64,000 nucleotides of DNA from Herbaspirillum sp. GW103 (GCF_000261365.1 NZ_AJVC01000004.1:310001-374000); one strand, 5' to 3'. Positions 49,998 to 63,670 are shown, counted from the first letter of the stretch. The notes: generated by a model not told the origin, from the sequence alone. A program made the numbers and translations.

Positions 49998-50366
49998 ATG
50001 GAAACCAGGACTGTCATCACCGCATTGGCCGCATTAGCCCAGGAATCGCGCCTGGCCATCTTCCGGCACCTGGTTCAGCTTGGCCCCGAAGGCTGCGCCG
50101 CCAGCAAGATCGGAGAAACCTTGGGCATCGCCCCCTCGTCCGTCTCCTTTCATATGAAAGAGCTGACACACGCGGGCCTGGTGAGCTCCCGCCAGGACGG
50201 GCGTTTCGTCATCTACGCGGCCAACTACGGTGCAATGAATGAAGTATTGAGTTTTCTGACGGAAAACTGCTGCGGGGGCAATCCGTGCTCGCCCGTGAGC
50301 GCCTGCAGCGAGCGCTCCACCACCACGTCAGCAACAGCGGGAACCATCAGACAGAGTTCATCATGA
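49998..50366 (+). CDS. arsR: ArsR/SmtB family arsenic-responsive repressor
   Basis: A 122-residue winged-helix protein. ATG 49998 follows AAGGAGAG; an in-frame start at 49983 is weaker. The recognition helix region is SKIGETLGIAPSSVSFHMKELTHAGLVSSRQDGRF. Cysteines at 91, 92, 97 and 103 (CCGGNPC then SAC) lie in the C-terminal part, so the As(III) site looks like the C-terminal type described for Acidithiobacillus ferrooxidans ArsR rather than the helix-3 CxC site of the E. coli plasmid protein. First gene of arsRBCH, autoregulated through the palindrome upstream. Confidence 0.9.
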   Translation: METRTVITALAALAQESRLAIFRHLVQLGPEGCAASKIGETLGIAPSSVSFHMKELTHAGLVSSRQDGRFVIYAANYGAMNEVLSFLTENCCGGNPCSPVSACSERSTTTSATAGTIRQSSS

Positions 50367-50418
50367 GCACCCACCGGCTTAAACCCCTGCCCCCTCATTT
50401 ACTGACCAAGGATAGAAA

Positions 50419-51702
50419 GTGCTGACTGCGCTCGTCATCTTCCTGCTCACCCTGATGTTTGTCATCTGGCAGCCCAAGGGACTGGGCATTGGCTGGAGTG
50501 CCTGCGCCGGCGCGGCCGTGGCGCTGGCGGCGGGCGTCATCCATCTTTCGGATATCCCGGTGGTCTGGCATATCGTCTGGAACGCTACCGGCACCTTCAT
50601 CGCCATCATCATCATCAGCCTGTTGCTGGACAAGGCCGGCTTTTTTGAGTGGGCCGCCCTGCATGTAGCGCGCTGGGGAGGTGGACGCGGGCGTCTGCTG
50701 TTCGTGCTGCTGGTCCTGTTGGGCGCGGCGGTATCGGCCCTGTTCGCCAACGACGGCGCTGCGCTGATCCTCACTCCCATTGTCATCGCCATGTTGCTGG
50801 CACTTCGCTTTTCGCCGCATGCAACACTGGGCTTCGTGATGGCGGCCGGCTTCATCGCCGACACGGCCAGCCTGCCGCTGGTGGTGTCGAACCTGGTCAA
50901 TATCGTCTCGGCGGACTTCTTCAAGATCGGATTCGCGCAATACGCCTCGGTCATGATCCCGGTGGACGTGGTCTCGGTCGTGACGACGCTTATCGTCCTG
51001 TTCATCTACTTCCGCCGCGATATCCCCCGACACTATGACCTGACGCAACTGCAAGAACCCGCCGCAGCCATCCATGATCGAGCGACCTTCGTCGCCGGCT
51101 GGTGGGTACTTGCGATGCTGCTGGCAGGCTTTTTCTGGCTGGAAGACAGGGGCGTACCGATCAGCGCAGTGGCAGCCGCGGGCGCAGTGATTCTCCTGGC
51201 AGTCGCAGGCAAGGGCCAAGTCATTTCCACGCGTGAAGTCATCAAAGGCGCGCCCTGGCAGGTGGTGTTCTTCTCGCTGGGGATGTACCTGGTGGTGTAT
51301 GGACTGCGCAATGCAGGACTGACGGACCACTTGACGGGCGTGCTGAACGGTCTTGCCGAACATGGCGTCTGGGGCGCTGCACTCGGCACGGGTTTCCTGA
51401 CGGCCTTGCTGTCCTCCATCATGAATAACATGCCCACGGTGCTGGTCGGGGCACTATCGATCGATGCCACCACCGCACAGGGCGTCGTGAAAGAGGCAAT
51501 GATCTACGCCAACGTCATTGGCAGCGACCTTGGCCCCAAGATCACCCCCATCGGCAGCCTGGCCACCTTGCTGTGGCTGCACGTGCTGGACAAGAAGAAC
51601 ATTCATATTTCCTGGGGCTATTACTTCAGGGTCGGCGCCTTGCTGACGCTGCCGGTCCTGCTGATCACCCTATCCGCTCTGGCCATCAGGCTGGGGGGAT
51701 GA
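50419..51702 (+). CDS. arsB: Arsenite efflux protein ArsB
   Basis: A 427-residue inner-membrane transporter of about 12 helices, with a GTG start at 50419 after AAGGAT. Conserved ArsB segments include [17 protein letters not shown] and [24 protein letters not shown], and late [13 protein letters not shown] with [21 protein letters not shown]. It expels arsenite or antimonite using the membrane potential. No arsA ATPase is present, so ArsB works alone. The length matches E. coli ArsB (429). Confidence 0.94.
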   Translation: MLTALVIFLLTLMFVIWQPKGLGIGWSACAGAAVALAAGVIHLSDIPVVWHIVWNATGTFIAIIIISLLLDKAGFFEWAALHVARWGGGRGRLLFVLLVLLGAAVSALFANDGAALILTPIVIAMLLALRFSPHATLGFVMAAGFIADTASLPLVVSNLVNIVSADFFKIGFAQYASVMIPVDVVSVVTTLIVLFIYFRRDIPRHYDLTQLQEPAAAIHDRATFVAGWWVLAMLLAGFFWLEDRGVPISAVAAAGAVILLAVAGKGQVISTREVIKGAPWQVVFFSLGMYLVVYGLRNAGLTDHLTGVLNGLAEHGVWGAALGTGFLTALLSSIMNNMPTVLVGALSIDATTAQGVVKEAMIYANVIGSDLGPKITPIGSLATLLWLHVLDKKNIHISWGYYFRVGALLTLPVLLITLSALAIRLGG

Positions 51703-51749
51703 GCAGGATGGCCCTGCTCGCTCCGTCAACTTCAACACAGGCATTCATC

Positions 51750-52178
51750 ATGACCACGATCTACCATAACCCCGCATGTGGCACCTCCCGCAACACCTTG
51801 GCCATGATCCGCAACAGCGGTGAAGAGCCGACGATCATCGAATACCTGCAGCACCCGCCCAGCCGCGAGCAGCTGGTCCAGATGATCCGGGATGCCGGTC
51901 TCGCCGTACGCGACGCCATCCGTCAAAAGGCTACGCCCTACGACGAGTTGGGCCTGGACGATGCCGCTCTGAGCGACGACCAGTTGCTCGATGCCATGCT
52001 GACCCATCCCATTCTGATCAACCGGCCATTCGTGGTGACGTCCAGGGGAACCCGCCTGTGCCGCCCCTCGGAGCTGGTACTGGAGATCCTGGAAAATCCT
52101 CAGCAAGGTGGATTCACGAAAGAAGACGGCGAAGTCGTCGTCAATGCGGAGGGCCACCGTGTCAACTCTGCCAGGTGA
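51750..52178 (+). CDS. arsC: Arsenate reductase (glutaredoxin-dependent)
   Basis: A 142-residue enzyme from ATG 51750. The catalytic Cys10 is in [12 protein letters not shown], and the arginines that bind arsenate are in [14 protein letters not shown] and [17 protein letters not shown]. It reduces arsenate to arsenite with glutathione and glutaredoxin, feeding ArsB. It is very similar in layout to E. coli plasmid ArsC. Its 3' end overlaps arsH by 20 bp. Confidence 0.94.
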   Translation: MTTIYHNPACGTSRNTLAMIRNSGEEPTIIEYLQHPPSREQLVQMIRDAGLAVRDAIRQKATPYDELGLDDAALSDDQLLDAMLTHPILINRPFVVTSRGTRLCRPSELVLEILENPQQGGFTKEDGEVVVNAEGHRVNSAR

Positions 52179-52881
52179 TCTGCCCAACGTCGACGCGAGT
52201 CAGTTCAAGGCCCCCTCCATCGCCGATTTCGCCAGGATCGGGGCGTCGTCACACCCTCCGCGATTTCTCTTGCTGTACGGCTCCGTTCGTGAACGCTCCT
52301 ATAGCCGACTGCTGACCATGGAAGCGGCCCGCTTGCTGGAGGCATTGGGTGGCGAGGTCAGGATCTTTGATCCGCGCGGCTTGCCGCTGCCGGACAGCGA
52401 ACCGGAGACACATCCGAAAGTGCTTGAACTGCGGGAGCTGGCCAACTGGTCTGAAGGGATGGTGTGGTGCTCGCCTGAACGCCATGGTGCCATGACGGGG
52501 ATCATGAAGGCACAGATCGACTGGATTCCACTCTCTCAGGGCGCCATTCGCCCTTCGCAAGGCAAGACGCTGGCGGTCATGGAGGTATCGGGCGGCTCGC
52601 AGTCCTTCAACGCCGTCAACCAGATGCGGATACTCGGTCGCTGGATGCGGATGCTGACCATCCCGAACCAGTCTTCGGTGGCCAAGGCATATCAGGAGTT
52701 TGACGAAGCCGGCAGGATGAAACCGTCGGCATACTACGAGCGCGTGGTGGACGTGATGGAGGAACTGTTCAAATTCACGCTGTTGACGCGCGACGTCTCG
52801 CCCTTCCTGACTGACCGCTATAGCGAGCGAAGAGAATCGGCCGAAGAACTGACCAGGCGCGTCAACCAGCGCGCCCTCTGA
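52159..52881 (+). CDS. arsH: NADPH-dependent FMN reductase ArsH
   Basis: A 240-residue flavoprotein. GTG 52159 is chosen over ATG 52144 because GGAGG at 52148-52152 lies six bases before it. The conserved segment begins DLPNVD, then [21 protein letters not shown] with the GSxRxxSxxR FMN-binding motif, [22 protein letters not shown] and [16 protein letters not shown]. ArsH oxidises trivalent methylarsenicals in some bacteria and reduces quinones in vitro. Last gene of arsRBCH; the arsC overlap implies coupled translation. Confidence 0.92.
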   Translation: MSTLPGDLPNVDASQFKAPSIADFARIGASSHPPRFLLLYGSVRERSYSRLLTMEAARLLEALGGEVRIFDPRGLPLPDSEPETHPKVLELRELANWSEGMVWCSPERHGAMTGIMKAQIDWIPLSQGAIRPSQGKTLAVMEVSGGSQSFNAVNQMRILGRWMRMLTIPNQSSVAKAYQEFDEAGRMKPSAYYERVVDVMEELFKFTLLTRDVSPFLTDRYSERRESAEELTRRVNQRAL

Positions 52882-52946
52882 TCCGACGGACATGCTGCGA
52901 GGCGCTTGATTGGCCGGCGCAGCCCATCAATCATAGTGCAGCAACA

Positions 52947-52976
52947 TTCCATAAATGATTTATATCATTTATGGAA
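52947..52976. repeat. AT-rich 13-bp perfect inverted repeat between arsH and dcd
   Basis: TTCCATAAATGAT (52947-52959) and ATCATTTATGGAA (52964-52976) around TTAT. It has no T run and is far more AT-rich than its surroundings. It could be a terminator-like hairpin for the convergent genes or an operator. No gene starts beside it. Confidence 0.6.
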
Positions 52977-52985
52977 TTCAACCCA

Positions 52986-53555
52986 TCAGGTCTTGGGCAG
53001 GGTCACGCCATGCTGCCCCTGGTACTTGCCGCCGCGATCCTTGTAGGAGGTTTCGCAGATTTCATCACTCTCGAAGAACAGCACCTGGGCGCAGCCTTCG
53101 CCGGCGTAGATCTTGGCGGGCAGCGGGGTGGTGTTGGAGAACTCCAGGGTGACATAGCCTTCCCATTCGGGTTCGAAGGGGGTGACGTTGACGATGATGC
53201 CGCAGCGCGCGTAGGTGGACTTGCCCAGGCAGATGGTCAGCACGCTGCGCGGGATGCGGAAGTATTCGACGGTGCGTGCCAGGGCGAAGGAGTTGGGGGG
53301 GATGATGCAGACATCGCCCTTGAAATCGACGAAGGATTTCTCATCGAAGTTCTTGGGATCGACGATGGTGGAATTGATGTTGGTAAAGATCTTGAATTCG
53401 TTGGCGCAGCGGATATCGTAGCCATAGGACGAGGTGCCGTAGGAAACGATCTTGCTCCCGTCGGCCGCCAGGCGCACCTGACCGGGCTCGTAGGGTTCGA
53501 TCATTCCTTCCTGCTCCGCCATGCGGCGGATCCACTTGTCTGACTTGATGGCCAT
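52986..53555 (-). CDS. dcd: dCTP deaminase
   Basis: A 189-residue enzyme: [15 protein letters not shown] start, [11 protein letters not shown], the catalytic-site segment [31 protein letters not shown] (with the conserved Glu), and [10 protein letters not shown]. It deaminates dCTP to dUTP, which after dUTPase supplies dUMP to thymidylate synthase. The terminal [20 protein letters not shown] is the usual nucleotide-covering tail. Convergent with arsH. Confidence 0.95.
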   Translation of the reverse strand: MAIKSDKWIRRMAEQEGMIEPYEPGQVRLAADGSKIVSYGTSSYGYDIRCANEFKIFTNINSTIVDPKNFDEKSFVDFKGDVCIIPPNSFALARTVEYFRIPRSVLTICLGKSTYARCGIIVNVTPFEPEWEGYVTLEFSNTTPLPAKIYAGEGCAQVLFFESDEICETSYKDRGGKYQGQHGVTLPKT

Positions 53556-53779
53556 GGTTGTTTGCTGTATTCGACGGATTCGGAGAATGCGGCATTTTAC
53601 GCGAAAAATGGGTCAAGTTGGGGCGATTGGGGGGAATCGGGGCGGCAGCGGCCCATTCGCGTTACGCCATGTTGATCCCTCCGGAAGGAACCGCGTGAGT
53701 GCGACCATTCACCTTATCGGAATTGACACTTCCGCTCCTGAATTTCATCGTTTGAGTCTGTACTCATCAGGACAGCCTC

Positions 53780-54154
53780 ATGTATCCACACATACTGTTT
53801 GCTCTGACACTAGCTCTGCTCGCAGCAGAGGTGCCTGCCATGGAATGCGCTCGCGCTGGCAACTTCGCGGAAAAGGCCATCTGTAGCGATCCGGTACTCA
53901 CCCGCCTGGATACTGCGCTGAACCAGAACTATCGATGGATGTTGGACGCCGACATCGGCAAGGGTGCGAGAGACGCACTGAAGCATTCACAAAGGATCTG
54001 GGTGATCCAGCGCAACCGATGCAGCGACCGTGAATGCTTGATGACGCTATACAAGCAACGCATTGAGGATATCTGCGACTACCCCGTCATCGGCGGAGTT
54101 CATCCGGTCTGCGATGAGCCCGATGTTTCGGCTGGAATACCTCACCCCGACTAA
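53780..54154 (+). CDS. Lysozyme inhibitor LprI-like small secreted protein
   Basis: A 124-residue protein with a signal peptide (residues 1-20, ILFALTLALLAAEVPA). The mature part resembles the LprI/DUF1311 domain: MECARAGNFAEKAICSDPVLTRLDTALNQNY, then a helix and an arm with QRNRCSDRECLMTLYKQRI. Four or more cysteines suggest two disulfides. Such proteins act in the periplasm or are secreted; some inhibit lysozyme, and function here is unproven. Stands alone at the edge of the RTX scar. Confidence 0.7.
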   Translation: MYPHILFALTLALLAAEVPAMECARAGNFAEKAICSDPVLTRLDTALNQNYRWMLDADIGKGARDALKHSQRIWVIQRNRCSDRECLMTLYKQRIEDICDYPVIGGVHPVCDEPDVSAGIPHPD

Positions 54155-54566
54155 TACCTTCTGCGCTCTACGCTCCCGCTCTCTTCTTTCAATTGGGCGG
54201 AGTTCGAACTGACCCATACTGACAAGACAGTTTTTCGGACTGCGCGCAGAGGCAGACGACCCTTCTGCATAACATCCAAAAAGTTTTGGTCAACGAAAAA
54301 AACCTCAATCAGAAACGTCGGCAAAAACTTAATTTTTTGATTTTTCTAAAAACTCGCTTTTGCTGTATTTCATAAATGCGACGGCCGAATATCGTCCGAT
54401 TAAATCGACCTCCGTTTACCGTAAATATTCGATGGTCTCCCGCGTGAAATCAGGGTTCAATGTCGCAGGTTTTTATAAGACTTGTTAGCTGGACCATTAG
54501 TCAGACGGACTATCGAATTGCATTAATCAGGAATCTGTCGGAACACTAATTTCAGGAGGAGCACTT
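54155..54566. other. AT-rich intergenic stretch, no gene seen
   Basis: 412 bases with long A/T tracts (for example 54329-54375) that contrast with the GC-rich chromosome. A good ribosome site AGGAGGA (54554-54560) at its end serves the GTG at 54567. The composition suggests foreign DNA. Confidence 0.5.
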
Positions 54567-54895
54567 GTGAGTGATGGCCCTGTTTATGAAACAAGCCCTA
54601 TCCGCAACATGCGCATGATCGTCAGCACAGGCATCTTCTTGATGGCGACTTCATGCCTGGCAGCTGAAAATGCAAAGGAAAAAGAAGCAAAAAATATAGC
54701 AGGAGGATGCTCTCCTGACTCAGTTATTCGAAATGAGTCAGAAAATGAAATTTCCATTGTCACAGCAGAACAACTTCTATTGAAGCTGCGCGAAATTCAC
54801 GAGAATTTTCTCTTGCTCGACAAAGCTTTCATCAATGAAAAGAATTTGAAGACAACTTTTGGTCTTGCGCAGAGATATTACCCACAGGGAGCCCT
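54567..54895 (+). pseudogene. 5' fragment of an AT-rich exported-protein gene, fused out of frame to RTX gene
   Basis: GTG 54567 is preceded at 6 bases by AGGAGGA, so initiation looks real. The first 100 codons encode a hydrophobic leader (MRMIVSTGIFLMATSCLAAEN, residues about 15-35) and a Lys/Glu/Asn-rich segment. Around 54880-54900 the base composition switches sharply to GC-rich, and the frame (open to 55220) then reads the RTX gene out of frame as Pro/Gln/Arg-rich nonsense. I cannot name the original gene. A Sec-type leader is unlike true RTX proteins, which have none, so this is a separate gene truncated by a junction rather than the RTX N-terminus. Confidence 0.55.
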
Positions 54896-56247
54896 TCCTG
54901 CCCCGGGCGCAATTCAGCAGCTACGACTTCCTGCGCCGCTCCGACAATACGTATTACATCAATGCCACGCAGTACATCCAGTTCGGCCCCAACCAGGTCA
55001 AGATCAACAGCAGCAACCGCGACAGCCTTATCGGCACCGATGGCGACGACAGCTTCAGTGCCAATTACTATGCGGCCTACAACGGCATCTACTTCAATAC
55101 CGATCTGCTGGTGAAATTCTATGCAGGCGGCGGCAACGACCTGATGGGCGGAAGCAGCCGCAACGATACGCTGTGGGGCGGCACCGGCAACGACGCCCTG
55201 TGGGGCTACGAGGGCAATGACACCTTGTACGGTGAAGAAGGCAACGATGAACTCATCGGTGGCGCGGGCAATGATCTGCTCGACGGCGGCACCGGCGACG
55301 ATATGCTGTTTGCTGAAGCCGGCAATGACACCTTGATCGGCGGCGAAGGCAACGATGAACTCCAGGCCGGCGACGGCAATGATGCCCTCTACGGTGGCGC
55401 AGGCCATGACAGGCTGTTCGGCCAGGCCGGTGACGACAACGATACTGTGCTCTCCAGCATCAGCCACACGCTGGGCGCACAGATCGAGAACCTCGGTTTG
55501 CTGGACTTTTCCAAACCCGAGAAGGGCGTCGCCGATGGCGTCGACATCCTGGTCTATGGCTATCCCAAAGCCAATGAACTGGACTACATGCAGGGCAATG
55601 CGGTGCGCGACTATGCCGGCACCTGCGCCCTGACCAGCATCGCCAATCTGGCCATCCAGGCCAACCAGAACCTGTCGGAAGCCCAGGTGGTGCAGCGTGC
55701 CATCGACAACCAATGGTGCGTCACCGACAGCACCGTCAGCGACTACGAACGCGGCGGCTCCAATTACCTCGGTCAGCGCGCCCTGCTGGACAGCTACGGT
55801 ATCCGCAACGGTCTCATGCAGGGCTACAACGAACAGGGCATCGCCAATCTGATCAAGGGTGGCCGCGGCGTGATCATCGCCGTGAATGCGGGCAAGCTGT
55901 GGGGGGAAGACGCCTACCTCGACGGCGGTGCTGTCAACCACGTGGTGACCGTGACCGGCGTGGCCTGCGACGCTGCCACCGGCGCCATCAACGGCTTCTA
56001 TATCGCCGACTCGGGCCGTGGCCTGGTCAGTGACATGACGCGCTACCTGTCACTGGAAGAGTTCCGACGCGATGCCAACGTCGCCAATGCCTACAGCATC
56101 TATACCATCGACCCGATCAAGCTGCGCAACGAGAACATCGACGGCACCGGTAACGAACTGGCAAACATCATCACCGGTAACCGGGGTGACAATATCCTCA
56201 CCGGAGGCCGTGGCAATGACACGATCATCGGCCAGGCCGGCAACGAC
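54859..56247 (+). pseudogene. RTX protein with papain-like (C39-like) domain, truncated at both ends
   Basis: The open frame from 54859 encodes about 460 sensible residues. From about codon 85 come roughly ten glycine-rich nonapeptides of the GGxGNDxLx type (55129-55440), which bind calcium and fold as a parallel beta roll after secretion. Next comes a domain with Cys at 55624-55626 (GTCALTS), His at 55939-55941 (NHVVTV) and Asp at 56008-56010 (IADSGRG), the order and spacing of a papain/C39-like cysteine protease. A second RTX patch (56150-56246) follows. At 56247 the sequence switches to HlyD and the RTX frame runs on into 37 nonsense codons to 56358. Natural start and secretion signal are both gone. 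Confidence 0.7.
55129..55440 (+). repeat. RTX nonapeptide-coding repeats
   Basis: About ten tandem copies of a 27-bp unit encoding GGxGNDxLx-like motifs (GGTGNDALW, YEGNDTLYG, GGAGNDLLD and so on), the calcium-binding signature of type I-secreted RTX proteins. Confidence 0.85.
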
Positions 56248-56624
56248 AGCCGCTCATGCAGATCGTTCCGCAGGAAGCAGCCGTGGAGGTGGAAGCGTTT
56301 CTGGAGAACAAGGATATCGGCTTCGTCCAGGTTGGCCAGGACGCCAAGGTCAAGATAGAAGCCTTCGACTACACCAGGTACGGCACGGTCCCGGCAACGG
56401 TGCGGCATGTTTCGCATGATGCCATCGAAGACGAGAAGCGCGGCCTGATCTACGCCAGCAAGATCGTTCTGTCACGCCATACGCTGGCAGCAGAGGGGCG
56501 CACGCTGGCGCTTGCGCCGGGCATGTCGGTCACCGTCGAGATCCGGACGGGAACACGACGGGTCATCGAATACGTGCTCTCCCCTCTGATTCGCCACCAG
56601 CAGGAGTCCCTCAATGAACGTTAG
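56247..56624 (+). pseudogene. C-terminal remnant of a type I secretion adaptor (HlyD family)
   Basis: From the CAG at 56247 frame 3 reads QPLMQIVPQEAAVEVEAF, then ENKDIGFVQVGQDAKVKIEAFDYTRYGT, the beta-barrel end of HlyD adaptors, and finishes with an RRVIEYVLSPL tail. Only about 125 of the usual 430-480 residues remain. The first in-frame ATG is at 56256, with no ribosome site. The preceding ABC exporter (HlyB) gene that normally sits between an RTX gene and hlyD is absent. The stop overlaps the downstream TolC-type gene by 11 bases, the original operon arrangement. Confidence 0.85.
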
Positions 56625-58083
56625 AACTGTCTGCGTAGTCCTGATGGCAGCAGCGCCGGTATGTCTGACGGACATGGCCCACGCACGGGAATGGCTGGAA
56701 CGGGCCTCGGCGCCTCTTGAGGATCCCTTGTTGGCGCGTCCACCGGAACTGGACGAAGGCAAATTGCTTCCGGGAGATGCCCATACCCTGGTTTGCGATG
56801 GCCGTTCTGCCGTACCGACTGCGCCACTCAGCTTGGGGGATGCGATCGACCTGGGCTTGTGTCATCACGCCCAGGTGAGGGCCGGCTGGGCGCGCATCAA
56901 AGTGCAAGCAGCGCAAAAGGGCGAAGCCAGGGCGGCCTATTTACCCAGCATCAACGCTGGTCTGCGCTTGCAGCATGAGCGTGTGCAGCAGCCCGATTCG
57001 CTACTCCCTCTGGAGAACCAGCGCAAGAGCCGCTCCCAGTACTACACGCTGACCTGGCGCCTGTTGGACTTCGGTGGCCGCAGCGCCAACCTGCGCGCAG
57101 CCGATGCCTTGCTCGACGCCGCCCTGGCCAGTCATGACGCCATCTTGCAAAAGACCATGAGCAGCGTCATTGCGGCCTATTACGACGTTCAAACAAGCGG
57201 TGCCAATCGCCAGGCCCGTGAACTGAACGAACGCCTGGCACGCCAGATCATGGAGATTACCCACAAGCGTGCCGAACGGGGCATGGCGGCGCGCTCCGAC
57301 CTGTTGCAAGTCCAGACCTCCCTGTCCAAAGCGGAACTGGAACATGCGCGAGCCATCGGCCAACATGAAAAAGCCCTGGTCACCTTGTCGGTCTCATTGG
57401 GACTGCGAGGACAGGGAGCTCGCCTGCAAGTCCCCATCGACAGTCCCGACTCGGCCATCGAGGCCGGTCAGATTGCGCAAGACCTGGCGCAATGGATGGA
57501 GCTCGCTGGGCAGCAACATCCTGCCTTGCTTGCCTCCAGGGCGCAATTGGCCTCGTCGCGCGAGAAGCTGGCGGCCACGCGCGCCGAAGGCTTGCCCAGT
57601 CTGGATTTTTCTCATGGATACTACGTCAACGGACGCCCCAATCAGGGGAGTGCGGGCACGCAAACACGCGAGACGGTGAGCGCACTGGCCTTGAACTTCC
57701 CGCTCTTCGACGGCTTTGCTCACACCTACAAGGTACGCAACGCCCAGGCACAGATCGACCTCCGGGAAGCCGAACTGCTGGAGGCCGAGGGGCAGGTCAT
57801 CAGCGAACTCGCCAATGCCTTCGCGGAGAATCAGGCTGCCCAACGCAACCTGAGCTCATCCCTGCGCCTGCTGGAAAGCGCGAAGATGGCCATGGAAGAC
57901 GTTCAGCGCAAATATGAACGCGGACTGAGCGACATCATCGGCATCCTCAATGTGCAGGCCGCACTGGCCGATGCAAGCCAGGAACGCATACGTGCCCTGG
58001 CCGAATGGCGTTCTGCCAGGTTGCGGCTATTGGCCAGCGCCGGAGAATTGGGACGCACGCGGATCGCTGAACAAGGCAAGTGA
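56614..58083 (+). CDS. TolC family outer-membrane protein of a type I secretion system
   Basis: A 489-residue protein with a signal peptide (residues 1-24, ending DMAHA). Two OEP repeats are visible: LSLGDAIDLGLCHHAQVRAGWARIKVQAAQKGEARAAYLPSI near residue 70, and later ALLASRAQLASSREKLAATRAEGLPSL, with helical coiled stretches between. It would form the outer-membrane duct for RTX export. It is intact, but its adaptor and ABC partners upstream are deleted, so it is either silent or serves another system. Only 38 bp separate it from the hrpA stop. Confidence 0.88.
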   Translation: MNVRTVCVVLMAAAPVCLTDMAHAREWLERASAPLEDPLLARPPELDEGKLLPGDAHTLVCDGRSAVPTAPLSLGDAIDLGLCHHAQVRAGWARIKVQAAQKGEARAAYLPSINAGLRLQHERVQQPDSLLPLENQRKSRSQYYTLTWRLLDFGGRSANLRAADALLDAALASHDAILQKTMSSVIAAYYDVQTSGANRQARELNERLARQIMEITHKRAERGMAARSDLLQVQTSLSKAELEHARAIGQHEKALVTLSVSLGLRGQGARLQVPIDSPDSAIEAGQIAQDLAQWMELAGQQHPALLASRAQLASSREKLAATRAEGLPSLDFSHGYYVNGRPNQGSAGTQTRETVSALALNFPLFDGFAHTYKVRNAQAQIDLREAELLEAEGQVISELANAFAENQAAQRNLSSSLRLLESAKMAMEDVQRKYERGLSDIIGILNVQAALADASQERIRALAEWRSARLRLLASAGELGRTRIAEQGK

Positions 58084-58121
58084 GGGGCGGCGATCAACAC
58101 ACGACGGGCGCTCAAGGTGGT

Positions 58122-62171
<4,050 letters not shown>

Positions 62172-62180
62172 GAGGCCGAC

Positions 62181-62209
62181 ATTATACCTGCCACCGCCCG
62201 CCCGGTCAG
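62181..62209 (-). promoter_or_regulatory. hrpA promoter
   Basis: On the minus strand CTGACC (62209-62204), a 17-base spacer and a perfect TATAAT (62186-62181). The predicted start lies at about 62174, three bases before the hrpA ATG (62171). There is no Shine-Dalgarno between. Confidence 0.65.
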
Positions 62210-62343
62210 GCTGGATGCGGCTGGAGGGCCGATGGTGCAGGTTTTGGCGAGCCTTGCCGTGCCAATGGCTCCGCTTTGCAACATCCGCACAAGAAATCTG
62301 CTCCCAAGCGGCCCGCAAGCCTACGGCCCGCCGCGACGCTGGT

Positions 62344-62349
62344 TATAAT
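62344..62349 (+). promoter_or_regulatory. argA -10 box
   Basis: A perfect TATAAT whose expected start site (62355-62357) coincides with the argA ATG at 62357. No clear -35 is seen. No ribosome-binding site precedes the ATG. Confidence 0.6.
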
Positions 62350-62356
62350 GCGCGTC

Positions 62357-63670
62357 ATGGAAAAACAGACCGAATTCGTCAACTGGCTGCGTTCCGTCGC
62401 GCCCTATGTCCACGCCTTCCGCGGCAAGACCTTCGTGGTCGCCTTTCCGGGTGAGCTGGTCACGGCCGGCGGCCTGCAGGTACTGGCCCAGGATCTCTCG
62501 CTGCTGCATGCCTTGGGCATCCGCGTGGTGGTGGTGCATGGCTCGCGCCCGCAGGTGGCCGAGCAACTGGCCCTGCGCAATGTCGAGGCGCGCTTCCAGA
62601 ACGGCCTGCGCGTGACCGACAGCGCCGCGCTGGAATGCGCCAAGGAAGCCGCCGGCGAACTGCGCCTGGACATCGAGGCCGCCTTCAGCCAGGGCTTGCC
62701 CAATACCCCCATGGCGCATTCGGCCATCCGCGTGATCTCCGGCAACTTCGTCACGGCTCGCCCCATGGGCGTGATCGATGGCGTGGACCTGCAACTGACC
62801 GGCGTGGTGCGCAAGATCGCCGCCGACGTCATCCAGCCCATCATGAATGCGGGCGGCATCGTGCTGCTCTCGCCGCTGGGCTTCTCGCCCACCGGCGAAG
62901 CCTTCAATCTGACCATGGAAGACGTGGCCGTGTCCGCCGCCATCGCACTGCGCGCCGAAAAGCTGATCTTCCTGTCCGAAACCCCACTGATGAAGGATGC
63001 CGGCGGCGCTGAAATCCGCGAGCTGTCCTCGCACCAGGCCGAGGCGGTGCTGTCGGCCGGCTTCCTGCCCGCGGATGCGGCTTTCTACCTGGCCAGCGTG
63101 GTCAAGGCCTGCAATGCCGGCGTCTCGCGCGCCCACATCGTGCCCTTCTCCACTGATGGCTCGGCGCTGCTGGAACTGTTCACCCACGACGGCGTGGGCA
63201 CCATGGTCACCTACGAGAACCTGGAGAGCCTGCGCCAGGCCACCATCGAGGATGTGGGCGGTATCCTCAAGCTGATCGAACCGCTGGAAGCCGATGGCAC
63301 TCTGGTCAAGCGCGGCCGTGAACTGATCGAACGGGAAATCGACTACTTCTCCGTGATCGAACACGACAACGTCATCTTCGGCTGTGCTGCACTTTATCCC
63401 TTCCCCAAGGAACGCATGGGCGAGATGGCCTGCCTCACCGTCAATCCGGAAGTGCAAGGCCAGGGCGACGGCGACCGCATCCTCAAGCACATCGAAACCC
63501 GTGCGCGCGAAGCCGGGCTGACCAAACTCTTCGTGCTCACCACCCGTACCTCGCACTGGTTCTTGAAGCGCGGCTTCGTGCTGGCCGGTGTCAACGACCT
63601 GCCGCAGGATCGCCAGCAGATCTACAACTGGCAGCGCAAGTCGCAGGTATTGATCAAGAATTTGTATTAA
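62357..63670 (+). CDS. argA: N-acetylglutamate synthase
   Basis: A 437-residue two-domain enzyme: an amino-acid kinase fold (about 20-285) with VAFPGELV, VVVVHGSRPQV and GVVRKIAADVIQPIMNAGGIVLLSPLGFSPTGEAFNL, then a GNAT acetyltransferase domain (about 295-435) with CLTVNPEVQGQGDGDRILKHIE binding acetyl-CoA. It makes N-acetylglutamate, the first step of arginine synthesis, and is normally inhibited by arginine through the kinase-like domain. ATG 62357 is chosen; ATG 62348 lies within the -10 box. Confidence 0.94.
   Translation: MEKQTEFVNWLRSVAPYVHAFRGKTFVVAFPGELVTAGGLQVLAQDLSLLHALGIRVVVVHGSRPQVAEQLALRNVEARFQNGLRVTDSAALECAKEAAGELRLDIEAAFSQGLPNTPMAHSAIRVISGNFVTARPMGVIDGVDLQLTGVVRKIAADVIQPIMNAGGIVLLSPLGFSPTGEAFNLTMEDVAVSAAIALRAEKLIFLSETPLMKDAGGAEIRELSSHQAEAVLSAGFLPADAAFYLASVVKACNAGVSRAHIVPFSTDGSALLELFTHDGVGTMVTYENLESLRQATIEDVGGILKLIEPLEADGTLVKRGRELIEREIDYFSVIEHDNVIFGCAALYPFPKERMGEMACLTVNPEVQGQGDGDRILKHIETRAREAGLTKLFVLTTRTSHWFLKRGFVLAGVNDLPQDRQQIYNWQRKSQVLIKNLY

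Noticed and set aside
53556-53779. Possible small gene between dcd and the LprI-like gene
   Set aside because: Open frames here overlap dcd antisense or lack ribosome sites; nothing supports a gene.
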